A DNA stretch of 64,000 nucleotides from Acidovorax radicis N35 (GTDB lineage: Bacteria; Pseudomonadota; Gammaproteobacteria; Burkholderiales; Burkholderiaceae_C), in assembly GCF_000204195.1 (NCBI RefSeq), contig NZ_AFBG01000008.1, positions 102,885 through 166,884 of the forward strand, given 5' to 3'. A program made the translations under genes and the position numbers. Shown here one piece after another: positions 52,926-62,750 of the stretch (positions are counted from its first letter, which is position 1; each line of letters starts with the position of its first letter). Below the pieces are notes generated by a model. That model saw only the letters and a program-made list of their open reading frames with translations. It was not told the origin of the DNA and did no database searches.

Positions 52926-53830
52926 GCAGCCCCCCTGAGTCGCTGCGCGCCATCCCCCCAGAGGGGGGACGCACCCCGGTGGCCTGGCAAAGCCAGTTCC
53001 ACGGGGGCGCTGAGGCAGAGCCTTCTGCCCCCCCGCGTCCTTTCCGCTGGCCTGTTCGCACCGTGCTGGGCATTACCTTGCTCGGCCTGCTGGCGCTGTT
53101 TGCCCTGCTCGGCCCCTGGCTGGTGGGCGCCAGCCCGGTGGTGCAAGACCTGCGCAACACCCTGGCGCCCCCCAGCGCCCAGCACTGGCTGGGCACCGAT
53201 GTGCTGGGCCGCTCTGCCCTGGCACGGCTGGCGCATGCGGCGCAGCTGTCGCTGGGCATGGCGCTGCTGGCGGCCGTGAGCGCCGCCGTGCCCGGCACGC
53301 TGCTGGGCATCGTCGCCGCATGGCGCGGCGGGCGTACAGAGCGTACGCTGCTCATGCTGTCGGACTCGGTGCTCGCCATCCCCGGCCTGCTGCTGGTGCT
53401 GCTGGTGGCCGCCCTGGCGCCCGGCGCGCTGTGGGCGCTGTATGCGGGCCTGTCGGCTGCGCTGTGGGTGGAATACTTCCGCGTGAGCCGCGCGGTGGCC
53501 CGGCCCGTGCTGGCGGGCGACGCGGTGCAGGCATCGCGCCTGCTGGGTTTTGGGCGCGGCTATGTGCTGCGCCGCCACCTTCTGCCTGCGCTGGCGCCCA
53601 CGCTGGGCACGCTGCTGGCCTTCACCACCTCGCAGGCCGTGCTGGCGCTGGCCGCGCTGGGTTTTGTGGGTGTGGGCATGCAGCCGCCCACGCCCGAGCT
53701 GGGCCTGATGATGACCGAGGCCATGCCCTACTACGAAGAAGCCCCGTGGCTCATTGCCGCGCCCACCGCCCTGCTGGTGTGGCTGGTGGCCGCAATGATG
53801 CTGCTCAACCCCGACCGGGAGACCGCATGA
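52922..53830 (+). CDS. ABC importer permease (DppC/NikC type) with a repeat-derived N-terminus
   Basis: A 302-residue permease: helices after residue 42 (VRTVLGITLLGLLALFALLG), the DppC-type HWLGTDVLGRSALARLAHAAQLSLG segment, and the EAA loop QASRLLGFGRGYVLRRHLLPAL. The first about 40 residues (SPPESLRAIPPEGGRT ... GAEAEPSAPP) are encoded by a GC-rich dispersed repeat related to those at 42115 and 50115, which has become coding sequence. It starts in the stop of the previous gene (ATGA) and ends in the ATPase start. Confidence 0.9.
   Translation: MSSPPESLRAIPPEGGRTPVAWQSQFHGGAEAEPSAPPRPFRWPVRTVLGITLLGLLALFALLGPWLVGASPVVQDLRNTLAPPSAQHWLGTDVLGRSALARLAHAAQLSLGMALLAAVSAAVPGTLLGIVAAWRGGRTERTLLMLSDSVLAIPGLLLVLLVAALAPGALWALYAGLSAALWVEYFRVSRAVARPVLAGDAVQASRLLGFGRGYVLRRHLLPALAPTLGTLLAFTTSQAVLALAALGFVGVGMQPPTPELGLMMTEAMPYYEEAPWLIAAPTALLVWLVAAMMLLNPDRETA
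52930..53030. repeat. REP-like GC-rich repeat, copy 4, inside a coding sequence
   Basis: CCCCCCTGAGTCGCTGCGCGCC and CCCCCCAGAGGGGGGACGC, matching the repeat units of the intergenic copies, here read as residues about 3-36 of the permease. The rest of the block is diverged. Confidence 0.65.
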
Positions 53831-55263
53831 CCACGCCTTTGCAATCCAACACCCTGCTTGCCGTGGAGGGCCTGGGCATCCAGGTGGGCGGCAGGCGGCT
53901 GCTGCGCGACATCAACTTCAGCCTGCGGCCGGGCGAGGCACTGACCCTGGTGGGCGAAAGCGGCGCGGGCAAGTCGCTGCTGGCCCAGGCCATCATGGGC
54001 AACCTGCCGCCTGCGCTGCAGGCCACGGGCCAGATCACGCTGGATGGCACCAGCACCCGCGCCCAGGACGCCGCCGCGCGCCGCGCCCTGTGGGGCCGCA
54101 AGCTGGCGCTGCTGCCGCAGGAACCCTCGCTGGCGCTCAACCCCCTGGCCCGCGTGGCGCCGCAGCTGGCCGAGGTGTACCGCCTGCTGCACCAGCAGCC
54201 CCCCAGCGCCGCCAGCGCGCAGGCCGAACAGGTGCTGAGCGCTGCGGGCCTGGGCGGTGCAGGCAGCCACTACCCCTGGCAACTGTCGGGCGGCATGGCC
54301 CAGCGCGCGGTGGCCGCCATCACCCTGGTCGGAGGCGCGCCGGTGCTGATGGTGGATGAGCCCACCAAAGGCCTGGACGCGCATTGGCGCGGCCGCATGG
54401 TGGAGTTGTTCCAGTGCGTGCTGCAGGCAGGCGGCTGCCTGCTCACCATCACGCACGACATGCAGGTAGCGCAGGCGCTGGGCGGCCAGGTCATCGTGCT
54501 GCGCCACGGGCAGGCGGCGGAGCAAGGCGACATCCACACCGTGGCCGCCGCGCCGCAGCACGCCTTTACCCGCCAGCTGCTGCAGGCCGACCCGGCCCAC
54601 TGGCGGCCATTTGCCGAGCCCACGCTGGGCGAGTCCGTCGTACAGGCGCGCGGCATCTCCAAAGCCTATGGTGCGCAGAAGCTGTTTGCGCCGCTGGACC
54701 TAGAACTGCACAGCGGTGAACGCATCGCCGTGCAAGGCCCCAGCGGCACCGGCAAAAGCACACTGGGCAATGTGCTGCTGGGCCTGGTGGCGCCCGACAC
54801 AGGCCGTGTGGAGCGCAGCGCCCGGCTGCGCCCGCATGCGTTCCAAAAGCTGTACCAGGACCCGGTCAGTTCGTTTGCTCCGCACATCAGCCTGGCCCAG
54901 TCGCTGCGCGATGCCGCCCGCCTGCACCGCTGCGACTGGAAGGCGGTGCAGCAGCGCCTGGCGCAGCTGCGCGTGCCCGAGGATTTGTTGGCACGCAAGC
55001 CAGAGCAGGTGTCCGGCGGCGAGTTGCAGCGCATTGCGCTGGCGCGGGTGCTGGTGGCCCAGCCGGCCTTGCTGTTTGCCGACGAGCCCACGTCACGGCT
55101 GGACCCGATCACCCAACACGAGTCGCTGAAAGTGCTGCTCGATGCGGTGCAGGAAACCGGGGCCGCTTTGGTGCTGGTGACCCATGACGAACATATCGCA
55201 GGGGCCATCTCGACGCGAACCCTCCACTTCGCAGCGGCGGCCCCCCATCCGCTGGGGCCGTAG
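53827..55263 (+). CDS. Fused double ATPase of the ABC importer (DppD-DppF type)
   Basis: A 478-residue protein with two complete ATPase domains. First: Walker A GESGAGKS near residue 40, signature LSGGMAQRA near 155, Walker B VLMVDEPTKGLD near 175. Second: Walker A GPSGTGKS near 305, signature VSGGELQRIALARVL near 395, Walker B LLFADEPTSRLD near 417, switch His in THDEHIA. Peptide and nickel importers usually have these on two polypeptides; fusion is a known variant. It ends the four-gene unit and is convergent with the EAL gene 34 bp away. Confidence 0.92.
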   Translation: MTTPLQSNTLLAVEGLGIQVGGRRLLRDINFSLRPGEALTLVGESGAGKSLLAQAIMGNLPPALQATGQITLDGTSTRAQDAAARRALWGRKLALLPQEPSLALNPLARVAPQLAEVYRLLHQQPPSAASAQAEQVLSAAGLGGAGSHYPWQLSGGMAQRAVAAITLVGGAPVLMVDEPTKGLDAHWRGRMVELFQCVLQAGGCLLTITHDMQVAQALGGQVIVLRHGQAAEQGDIHTVAAAPQHAFTRQLLQADPAHWRPFAEPTLGESVVQARGISKAYGAQKLFAPLDLELHSGERIAVQGPSGTGKSTLGNVLLGLVAPDTGRVERSARLRPHAFQKLYQDPVSSFAPHISLAQSLRDAARLHRCDWKAVQQRLAQLRVPEDLLARKPEQVSGGELQRIALARVLVAQPALLFADEPTSRLDPITQHESLKVLLDAVQETGAALVLVTHDEHIAGAISTRTLHFAAAAPHPLGP

Positions 55264-55297
55264 CGGCAAGGAAAGTCAGTGGGGCCGCCGGCCAGGT

Positions 55298-58200
55298 TCA
55301 CGTCCCAGAATGTGCCGCCCGGCCCTGCGCCAGAGGGAGAAGAAAACGGGCCTCAAACACCTCTGCGGCTACCGGCTTGCTGAGCAGGTAGCCCTGGATC
55401 TCGTCGCAACCCAGCAGTCCAAGCCGGCGTCGCTGGTCGTCCGTCTCGACCCCTTCGGCAACCACCTTGAGTCCCAGCGACTGGCCCATGCTGATGATGG
55501 CCGAGACCAAGGCCTGGCCCTGCTGGCCCGTGTCCATCCCCAGGATGAAAGAGCGGTCGATCTTGAGGGTGTCAGCCGGTAGCGTGGCCAGGTAGCTTAG
55601 TGATGAGAACCCGGTGCCAAAGTCATCGATGGCGATCGTGATGCCCATCTCACGCAGGGCGTGCAGGCTGCGGCGGCAATGCTCCACGTCCTCCATCACC
55701 ATGCTTTCGGTGATCTCCAGCTCCAGCCCCGCCCCTGCGGCCGGGTCAAAGGCCAGCGCCTCGCGCACCTCGACTACAAAGCTGCGGTGGCGCAGCTGCA
55801 GGAACGACACATTGACCGCCACACGCAGCGGTGTATGGCCGGACTGCCGCCAGCGCTGGTTGTCTGCCAGCGCCTGCTGAAGCGCCCAGCGGCCTACGTC
55901 GTAGATGAGGCCCGTTTCCTCCAGGATGGGAATGAAAAACCCGGGTGGCACCAGGCCACGCTCGGGGTCGTTCCAGCGGATAAGGGCCTCGGCACCTGTC
56001 ACCACGCCACTGGCCAGACACTGCTTGGGCTGGTAGTGCAGAACAAACTGCTCCCGCTCCAGGGCCTCGCGCAGGCGGCCTTCCATGCCCAGAGCCTCGG
56101 CCACCCGGGTGTTCATCTCGGAGGTGTAGAACAGCAGGCTGTCTGCCGAAGCCTTGGCCTTGTTGACAGCCGCCTCCGAGTTGCGCAGCAGCGTTTCGGC
56201 ATCCGTGCCATCCATGGGGTACAAGGCAACACCCGCCTTGGCGGCCATGCGCAGCTCGGTGGCGCCCAGGGCAAAGGGCGTGTCAAAACAGGCGCGCAAG
56301 AGATGATCCACCGCCAGTGCCACCGACCCTGCATCGCGCGCATCGGTCACCGCGATGCCGTAGCTGTTGATGCCAATGCGCGCCACGTCATACACATCCC
56401 CTGCGGCGTGCTGCAGCCGCTGCGCCACTTGCCGAAGCAGTTCGTCACCCATCTGACGCCCCAGCGTGTCATTGACGAAGCGGAAACGGCTGATGTCCAT
56501 CAGCGCGATACCCAGCAAAGGCCGGGGGCCTTCGCGCGGGCGCAAGTGCTGGCCGGTGCGTTCCAGAAAAAGGGTGCGGTTGGGCAGCCCGGTGATCTCA
56601 TCGTAGTAGGCCAGGTAGCTCAGCCGGTCTTCCTTGTCGAGGTGATCCAGTGCAAAACCAATGTCCCCGGCCAGCTCGGTCAGCAGCTTCATCTCGGTCT
56701 CGTCGAAGAAGCCCACCTCTTCGGAAAACAGCGCCAGCACCCCCACCACCTCGCGCGCAACCAACAAAGGCAGCATGGCCAGCGATGCCACCCCGCTCTG
56801 CGCCAGCAGGTCTGGAAAGAGAATTCTCGGGTCGCCCGCCACGTCGTCGCAAACGGCGGGAAGCCCCGTGCGCACCACCTGCGCGCTCAGGCTCTCGCCC
56901 GGGGTGGGCTGCGCGTGAAGCCGCAGGCGGTCCCGGATGTGCGACAGGAAATCCTCTCCAGCCCCGGACAGCGCCACGGGAACCAGTTGTTGGCTGGGCA
57001 GGTCCACCCTGCCCAGCCACGCGATCTTGAACTGCCCCTCCTCCACAGCAATGCGGCACGCCTCGTGAAAGAGCTCGTCGCGCTTGCGCACCCGCACGAT
57101 CAATGTGTTGATGCCGCTGAGCATGGCGTACACGCGGTTGAGCCGCTTGATCTTGTGCTCGGCGTCCTTGCGCTCGGTGATGTCTTCACCCAGGGCGGCC
57201 ACCCCCGTCACCTGTCCACCCGCCGACCGCAGCACGGTGTTGTTCCAGTGCACCAGCCTGCGGTCGCCAGAACGGGTGAGGATTTCGTTGTCGTAGTGCC
57301 AGGCCGAGGGTCGATCCGCCAGCACATCGGCGAACACATCACGCACATCCGCCAGCTCCGGTGGCAGAAACAGCGAGAACCAGCTTTGCCCGAAGACCTC
57401 CTCGCGCCGCCACCCGGTCAGGCGCAACAGGTAGTCGTTGCAGTAGGTGATGCGACCTTCGCAATCGAGCATCAACGAGATCATCTCGACCTTGTCGAGC
57501 ATGTCGTTGAAGCGCCGATCACTTTCGTGCAACTCTTCTTCGGCGCGTTTTTCCTTGGTGACGTCCTGGATGGTGTTGAACCAGCGGCTTTGTTCACCAC
57601 GGCCTGCCTCGTCTTCGAGGGGCTCCATCACCTGCCGCAAGTGCAGCAGTTCGCCATCTGCGCGCAGCACTCGGTAGGTGAAATCCAGGCGAGCCCCCTG
57701 GTGCGCGGCCTGCAGCGCATGTTGGCGGAACATTTCGCGGTCTTGCGGGTGCACCAGCGCCAGCCAATCACGCGCGGACTTTGGCATGGCCTCTTCGGCC
57801 AGCCCCAGCATGTCTGGCAGCGTGTCCAGCCAGCTTTCAAAAGCGCCATCGGGTCCGCTGATCACATGGGTGATCTTGGCAAGTGCCTGCGCCCTTCGCA
57901 GGCTGGCCTTGTTGGCGCGCAGCGCGTCCATGGCACGCTGGCGCTCGAACACTTCCACCTGCAGTTGTTCGGCGTGTTTCTGGATCTCGATGTACAGGCT
58001 GCCGTTTTCGTAGATGCGGCCGACCTGTGCCCCCAGGATGGCCAGGACTTTTTCGTCATCGGCACTGAACGCGTCCTCGCCCTGCTTGTTGGCCAGGCAG
58101 ATCCAGCCATAGGAAAACGAGAGCGAGGTGATGGGCGCAATCAACCCCGTATGCAGTGGCGGGTAGCCCGCAGGCAGGCCGATCTCGCTCGGGTCTCCGC

Positions 58201-58948
58201 TTTCATTGGCCAGGCGCTGCGAGCGGCGTGCGGCGCGCAACTGCCCCAGAAGGCCATGCGAAACCACCGGCAGGTTCAGCGGCCCAGTCAGCGCGGGCTC
58301 GATGCCACTGGTGCAGGTAATGGAGGTATCGCCCTGCTTGCGCACCACACCCAGCACCGCATACTGCGCCCCCACCAGCTCGCGTGCGCCACGGCACACA
58401 TTGGCCAGCAACACCTGCGGGTCCCGCTCGGAGGCCAGCTGCAGGTTCAGATCGGTCAACGCCGCCAAGCGCCGGTTCATGGCTTCCAGCTCCGCGATGT
58501 TGCCCGTGAGCTTGTCTGTCATGAGTTGCAGGTGCAGCGTCTGAAAACTGTGCTCCAGCGGATGGAAGGGCTGCGGCGGCACCTGCGACAAGGCCTGTTC
58601 AATGGCCGAGATGATGTCCTGCGGCTCGCAGGGCTTGACCAGCACCTGCGTCACCCCGCAGGCCAGTGCCAGGTTGCGGGCCTCCTGCTCTCGGTAGTGC
58701 GCGCTGTAGAAGATCACCTGCGTTGCGGCCAATTGTTGGTCGGCCCGCAGCTGGCGCACAAATTCGTAGCCGTCCATCGTCGGCATCAGGATGTCGGAGA
58801 TCACCAGATCGGGATGCTCGGCACGCACGAGGGCCAGCGCCTCGGCACCGTCTGAAGCCTCCAGGGCCTGGTGGCCGCTGTGCCCGATGAGCGTGACCAC
58901 CAGCGCACGGTTGGCCGGAAGGTCATCGACAACAAGGATCTTGGCCAT
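55298..58948 (-). CDS. REC-GAF-PAS-GAF-degenerate GGDEF-EAL signalling protein
   Basis: A 1216-residue cyclic-di-GMP-related protein. Domains: receiver (phospho-acceptor Asp52 in LVISDILMP), a GAF-like region (about 170-330), two PAS-like regions (about 370-610, with DRRFNDMLDKVEMISLML and FGQSWFSLF), a GAF (about 640-790), a GGDEF-derived domain (about 805-960) in which the active-site loop reads INSYG near residue 860 instead of GGDEF, and an EAL domain (EAL at 987) with Asn, ELEITES, DDFGTG, LKIDRS and AEGVE all intact. It should be a phosphodiesterase, not a cyclase. It is one base downstream of a single-REC gene and in one transcript with a histidine kinase. Confidence 0.9.
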   Translation of the reverse strand: MAKILVVDDLPANRALVVTLIGHSGHQALEASDGAEALALVRAEHPDLVISDILMPTMDGYEFVRQLRADQQLAATQVIFYSAHYREQEARNLALACGVTQVLVKPCEPQDIISAIEQALSQVPPQPFHPLEHSFQTLHLQLMTDKLTGNIAELEAMNRRLAALTDLNLQLASERDPQVLLANVCRGARELVGAQYAVLGVVRKQGDTSITCTSGIEPALTGPLNLPVVSHGLLGQLRAARRSQRLANESGDPSEIGLPAGYPPLHTGLIAPITSLSFSYGWICLANKQGEDAFSADDEKVLAILGAQVGRIYENGSLYIEIQKHAEQLQVEVFERQRAMDALRANKASLRRAQALAKITHVISGPDGAFESWLDTLPDMLGLAEEAMPKSARDWLALVHPQDREMFRQHALQAAHQGARLDFTYRVLRADGELLHLRQVMEPLEDEAGRGEQSRWFNTIQDVTKEKRAEEELHESDRRFNDMLDKVEMISLMLDCEGRITYCNDYLLRLTGWRREEVFGQSWFSLFLPPELADVRDVFADVLADRPSAWHYDNEILTRSGDRRLVHWNNTVLRSAGGQVTGVAALGEDITERKDAEHKIKRLNRVYAMLSGINTLIVRVRKRDELFHEACRIAVEEGQFKIAWLGRVDLPSQQLVPVALSGAGEDFLSHIRDRLRLHAQPTPGESLSAQVVRTGLPAVCDDVAGDPRILFPDLLAQSGVASLAMLPLLVAREVVGVLALFSEEVGFFDETEMKLLTELAGDIGFALDHLDKEDRLSYLAYYDEITGLPNRTLFLERTGQHLRPREGPRPLLGIALMDISRFRFVNDTLGRQMGDELLRQVAQRLQHAAGDVYDVARIGINSYGIAVTDARDAGSVALAVDHLLRACFDTPFALGATELRMAAKAGVALYPMDGTDAETLLRNSEAAVNKAKASADSLLFYTSEMNTRVAEALGMEGRLREALEREQFVLHYQPKQCLASGVVTGAEALIRWNDPERGLVPPGFFIPILEETGLIYDVGRWALQQALADNQRWRQSGHTPLRVAVNVSFLQLRHRSFVVEVREALAFDPAAGAGLELEITESMVMEDVEHCRRSLHALREMGITIAIDDFGTGFSSLSYLATLPADTLKIDRSFILGMDTGQQGQALVSAIISMGQSLGLKVVAEGVETDDQRRRLGLLGCDEIQGYLLSKPVAAEVFEARFLLPLAQGRAAHSGT

Positions 58949-58949
58949 G

Positions 58950-59363
58950 CTACCCCGGGGACCCACCTGAGGCCGTGCCCGGCGGCGCACAGGACGACGA
59001 GCCCAGAAACGCCTCGACCTGGCTCACGAAGGTTTCCGGCGTGATGGGCTTGGACAGGTGCTCGTCAAAACCGACTTCAAGCGCCTTCTCGCGGTCGCCC
59101 GGCATGGAAAAAGCGGTCACCGCCACCAACGGCACCACACGCCATGTGGGGTGCGAGCGCAGGCTTTGTGCCACCTCATACCCATTCATCACAGGCATTT
59201 GCAGATCGCACAGGATCAGGTCGGGCCCTTCGGCCAGCGCCAGCCCCAGGCCTAGCGCACCGTTTTCGGCCAGCAGCACGCGGTGTCCTGCGTTTTCGAG
59301 CAGGTAGGTGACGAGCAGCCGACTCGCGTCATCGTCTTCGATGACCAGGATCGTGGTTTTCAT
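58950..59363 (-). CDS. Single-domain response regulator
   Basis: A 137-residue receiver domain: acidic pair EDDD near residue 9, phospho-acceptor Asp53 in LILCDLQMP, Thr in AVTAFSMPG, and Lys in HLSKPITPE. There is no output domain. The start overlaps the kinase stop by four bases and the stop is one base from the EAL gene, so all three are co-transcribed. It probably carries phosphate between the kinase and the large REC-EAL protein, or acts as a sink. Confidence 0.92.
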   Translation of the reverse strand: MKTTILVIEDDDASRLLVTYLLENAGHRVLLAENGALGLGLALAEGPDLILCDLQMPVMNGYEVAQSLRSHPTWRVVPLVAVTAFSMPGDREKALEVGFDEHLSKPITPETFVSQVEAFLGSSSCAPPGTASGGSPG

Positions 59364-61210
59364 GCACTAGCCTCCTGAAATTTCACCGTGAAGGTGCTGC
59401 CCTGCCCCTCGGTGCTTTCCAAGCCCACGCTTCCCCCCAGGGCCTCGGCAAGCTTGCGGCTCAGGTGCAGCCCGAGGCCGGTGCCTTCGTGGTGGCGCCG
59501 GTCGGCGCTTTCGCCCCTGGAGAAGACCTCGAAGAGCCGCGATTGCTCCTGCAAGGGAATGCCGGGCCCGGTATCGCGCACCGACACCTGCACGGTGCGC
59601 CCTTGGGACGCGAGGGTTTCCTCCAGCACCACGTCGACACGCCCCTGCGGAGTGAACTTGATGGCATTGCCCACCAGATTGATCAGTATCTGGCTGAAAG
59701 CCCGGCGGTCGGTGTGCAACTGCACCGCCTGGGCGGGGGCCTGTACGTTGAACACCAGCCCCTTGCGCACGGCCTCCGGCTCCAGCGTGGCGGCGACCTC
59801 TGCCACGATGCCACGGCAATCGAGCGCCTCGACGTGGAGCGACACCTTGTTGGCGCTGAGCTTGGCCACATCGAGCAAGTCGTTGATGAGCGAGAGCAGG
59901 TGCCGCGCCCCCGTCTGCACGATGCGCAACTGCTTGTCCTGCTCAGGGTTGAGCGGCCCCGGCAACTGCATCAGCAAGGTGCCCGTGAAACCGATGATGG
60001 CGTTGAGCGGGGTTCGCAGTTCGTGGGACATGCTGGCCAGAAAGCGGTCTTTGACCAAGGCCGCATTTTCAAGCTCCAGGTTCTTTTCGCGCAAGGCCCG
60101 TTCGATCCGTTTGCGCTCGGTCACATCACGGATCGCGCTGGAGACAAACAGGCCTTCTTCCGTCTCCAGCGGGCTCAGGCTGATCTCGACCGGAAACTCG
60201 GAACCATCCTTGCGCAGGCCATACAGATCAAGGCCCGCGCCCATCGAGCGGGAGCGTGGTTCCGCAAAAAAACGGTGGCGATGTTCGGGGTGCCGGCCAC
60301 TGAAGCGCTCGGGCACCAGCAGCTCAATCTTCTGGCCCAGGAGTTCGTCGCGGCTCCAGCCAAACAGTTTCACGGCCTGCGAATTGACCAGCACAATGCG
60401 GCCCTCCCGGTCGACGATGACCATCGCGTCCGGCGCGGCTTCCAGCAGGTCCTTGAACTTCTGGTCGGCCCGCTTGCGGTCGGTGATGTCGCGGATGGCA
60501 CTCATCACCATCGCGCCTTCTTCGGTGTGGATCGGGCTCAGGCTGATCTCCACCGGAAATTCCCCACCGTCCTTGCGCAGGCCAAACAACTCTAGCCCCG
60601 CCCCCATGGTGCGGGTGCGCGGTGCTCCAAAGAAACCGCTGCGGTGCCCCAGGTGTGCACCCCGGTAGCGGTGAGGCAACAGCACCTCCACCGCCTGCCC
60701 CAGCAATTCGGCCCTTTCGTAGCCAAACACGCGCTCGGCCTGGGAGTTCACCAGGACGATGCGGCCCGTCACGTTGACCATCACGATCGCGTCGGGGGTG
60801 GATTCGAGCAGGTCACGAAACCGCGCCTCGAGCAGCTTGGCCTCGCGCTGGACCTTGAGTTGGGTGACATCCTTCTTGCTCGACAGAAAGTACAGCAGTT
60901 GGCCAGCCTCGTCGTACACAGCCTTGGTGGACACGTTGACGTGCACCAGCGAACCATCCTTGCGACGGCGCACCGACTCGTGCACGGTGGTCAAGCCACG
61001 CAGGGCCTCCGCGCGGATGTCCGCTTCCTCATGGGACCGGTCCTCGGGAACAATGAGATCAATGAGAGGTCTGCCCTGCGCTTCTGCAGCCGCATAGCCA
61101 AAGATCGCTTCGGCAGCGGGGTTCCAGTTGAGCACCGTGCCCTCGGGCGACAGCACCAGCAACGCATCGGGGTTTTGCTCCCAATATGCGGCAGAAAAAT
61201 CAGACGCCAT
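59360..61210 (-). CDS. Soluble triple-PAS sensor histidine kinase
   Basis: A 616-residue kinase without membrane segments. Three PAS domains come first (about residues 1-125, 130-250, 255-375); the second and third are close duplicates (both with GRIVLVNSQA, GLRKDGxEFPVEISLSP and SAIRD). HisKA follows (phospho-His396 in SMSHELRTPLN), then HATPase with NAIKFTP, DTGPGI and GTGLGLHLS. It probably senses a cytoplasmic redox, ligand or light signal through PAS, and phosphorylates the receivers encoded just downstream. The ATG at 61210 heads the operon. Confidence 0.92.
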   Translation of the reverse strand: MASDFSAAYWEQNPDALLVLSPEGTVLNWNPAAEAIFGYAAAEAQGRPLIDLIVPEDRSHEEADIRAEALRGLTTVHESVRRRKDGSLVHVNVSTKAVYDEAGQLLYFLSSKKDVTQLKVQREAKLLEARFRDLLESTPDAIVMVNVTGRIVLVNSQAERVFGYERAELLGQAVEVLLPHRYRGAHLGHRSGFFGAPRTRTMGAGLELFGLRKDGGEFPVEISLSPIHTEEGAMVMSAIRDITDRKRADQKFKDLLEAAPDAMVIVDREGRIVLVNSQAVKLFGWSRDELLGQKIELLVPERFSGRHPEHRHRFFAEPRSRSMGAGLDLYGLRKDGSEFPVEISLSPLETEEGLFVSSAIRDVTERKRIERALREKNLELENAALVKDRFLASMSHELRTPLNAIIGFTGTLLMQLPGPLNPEQDKQLRIVQTGARHLLSLINDLLDVAKLSANKVSLHVEALDCRGIVAEVAATLEPEAVRKGLVFNVQAPAQAVQLHTDRRAFSQILINLVGNAIKFTPQGRVDVVLEETLASQGRTVQVSVRDTGPGIPLQEQSRLFEVFSRGESADRRHHEGTGLGLHLSRKLAEALGGSVGLESTEGQGSTFTVKFQEASA

Positions 61211-61425
61211 GCAGCCCTCCCTGTAGGGACCACCCCCACCTGCATCCCCTTTGTAGTGTGTGCGTGCGGATGCAAGCCCCTGCCATCACCAGCCCTGGTC
61301 CATGGCTGGCCTCATATTAGGCGGGAAGTCTCCAGATTGCCAACATTCAAATGCCAAGGAGACCCCCTGGCGGCAACGCCAGGGTCGGCACGGCTGCGGG
61401 GCCTGCTGCGCATCGGCATGGCCAT

Positions 61426-61463
61426 AAAAAAAGCCCCTGTTCCGCCATGGGAACAGGGGCTTT
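61426..61463 (-). terminator. Terminator of icd
   Basis: Arms GCCCCTGTTCC (61433-61443) and GGAACAGGGGC (61450-61460). On the minus strand the hairpin is followed by a T-run (A-run at 61426-61432). It lies about 30 bp past the icd stop. Confidence 0.88.
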
Positions 61464-61490
61464 GTGGGATGCGCAAGCGTTGGTGCAGGC

Positions 61491-62750
61491 TTACATGTGA
61501 TCGATCATTACTTGGCCAAAACCCGAGCAGCTCACCTGGGTGGCGCCGTCCATGAGGCGGGCGAAGTCGTAGGTCACCTTCTTGGAGGCAATCGACTTCT
61601 CCAGCGAACTGATGATCAAGTTGGCCGCTTCAATCCAGCCCATGTGGCGCAGCATCATTTCGGCAGAGAGAATCTCGGAGCCGGGGTTCACGTAGTCCTT
61701 GCCTGCGTACTTCGGGGCCGTGCCATGCGTGGCTTCAAAACAGGCCACGGAGTCAGACATGTTGGCGCCAGGCGCAATGCCGATACCGCCCACTTGCGCT
61801 GCGAGCGCATCGGAGATGTAGTCACCATTGAGGTTGAGCGTGGCCACCACCGAGTATTCGGCGGGACGCAGCAGGATCTGCTGCAGGAAGGCATCGGCGA
61901 TGCTGTCCTTGATGGTGATTTCCTTGCCGGTCTTGGGATTCTTCAGGCGGCACCATGGGCCGCCGTCAATCAGCTCGGCGCCAAATTCCTTCTGCGCCAG
62001 GGCGTAGGCCCAATCGCGGAAGCCACCTTCGGTGTACTTCATGATGTTGCCCTTGTGCACGATGGTCATGCTGGGCTTGTCGTTGTCGATCGCGTACTGG
62101 ATGGCCTTGCGCACCAGGCGCTCCGTGCCCTCGATGGAAACAGGCTTGACGCCGATGCCCGAGGTGTTGGGAAAACGGATTTTTTTGACTCCCATTTCGT
62201 CCTGCAGGAACTTGATGAGCTTCCTGGCCTTGTCGGATTCGGCTTCGAACTCGATGCCGGCGTAGATGTCTTCCGAGTTCTCGCGGAAGATCACCATGTT
62301 GGTCTTCTCGGGCTCCTTGAGCGGCGATGGCACGCCCTTGAAATACTGCACGGGGCGCAGGCAGACATACAGATCCAGCTCCTGGCGCAAGGCGACATTC
62401 AGCGAGCGGATGCCGCCGCCCACGGGCGTGGTCAGTGGGCCCTTGATCGACACCACATACTCGCGCAGCACCTGCAGGGTTTCTTCCGGCAGCCAGACAT
62501 CGGGGCCATAGACCTTGGTCGATTTCTCGCCCGCATAGACCTCCATCCAACGGATCTTTTTCTTGCCGCCATAGGCCTTGGCCACGGCGGCATCCACCAC
62601 CTTGATCATCACAGGCGTGATGTCCAGGCCGGTGCCGTCGCCTTCGATGAAGGGGATGATGGGCTCGTCCGGCACATTCAGGGACATGTCGGCATTGACG
62701 GTGATTTTCTGGCCTTCAGCAGGCACCAAAATGTGCTGGTAGGTGGTCAT
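61491..62750 (-). CDS. icd: NADP-dependent isocitrate dehydrogenase
   Basis: A 419-residue isocitrate dehydrogenase of the E. coli Icd type, converting isocitrate to 2-oxoglutarate in the citric acid cycle. Motifs: PFIEGDGTG near residue 36, [22 protein letters not shown] near 105 (the substrate Ser), [12 protein letters not shown] near 150, [16 protein letters not shown] near 230 (catalytic Lys), and [13 protein letters not shown] with [11 protein letters not shown] near 300-340. The ATG at 62750 is chosen; AGGAG is about 11 bases upstream and a longer in-frame reading is possible. It ends at a strong terminator. Confidence 0.95.
   Translation of the reverse strand: MTTYQHILVPAEGQKITVNADMSLNVPDEPIIPFIEGDGTGLDITPVMIKVVDAAVAKAYGGKKKIRWMEVYAGEKSTKVYGPDVWLPEETLQVLREYVVSIKGPLTTPVGGGIRSLNVALRQELDLYVCLRPVQYFKGVPSPLKEPEKTNMVIFRENSEDIYAGIEFEAESDKARKLIKFLQDEMGVKKIRFPNTSGIGVKPVSIEGTERLVRKAIQYAIDNDKPSMTIVHKGNIMKYTEGGFRDWAYALAQKEFGAELIDGGPWCRLKNPKTGKEITIKDSIADAFLQQILLRPAEYSVVATLNLNGDYISDALAAQVGGIGIAPGANMSDSVACFEATHGTAPKYAGKDYVNPGSEILSAEMMLRHMGWIEAANLIISSLEKSIASKKVTYDFARLMDGATQVSCSGFGQVMIDHM

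Noticed and set aside
55661..58855. A 1064-codon open frame on the plus strand, opposite the REC-EAL gene
   Set aside because: It is a shadow caused by high GC: no domain, no ribosome-binding site, rich in His, Gln and Arg, and fully antisense to a gene with clear domains.
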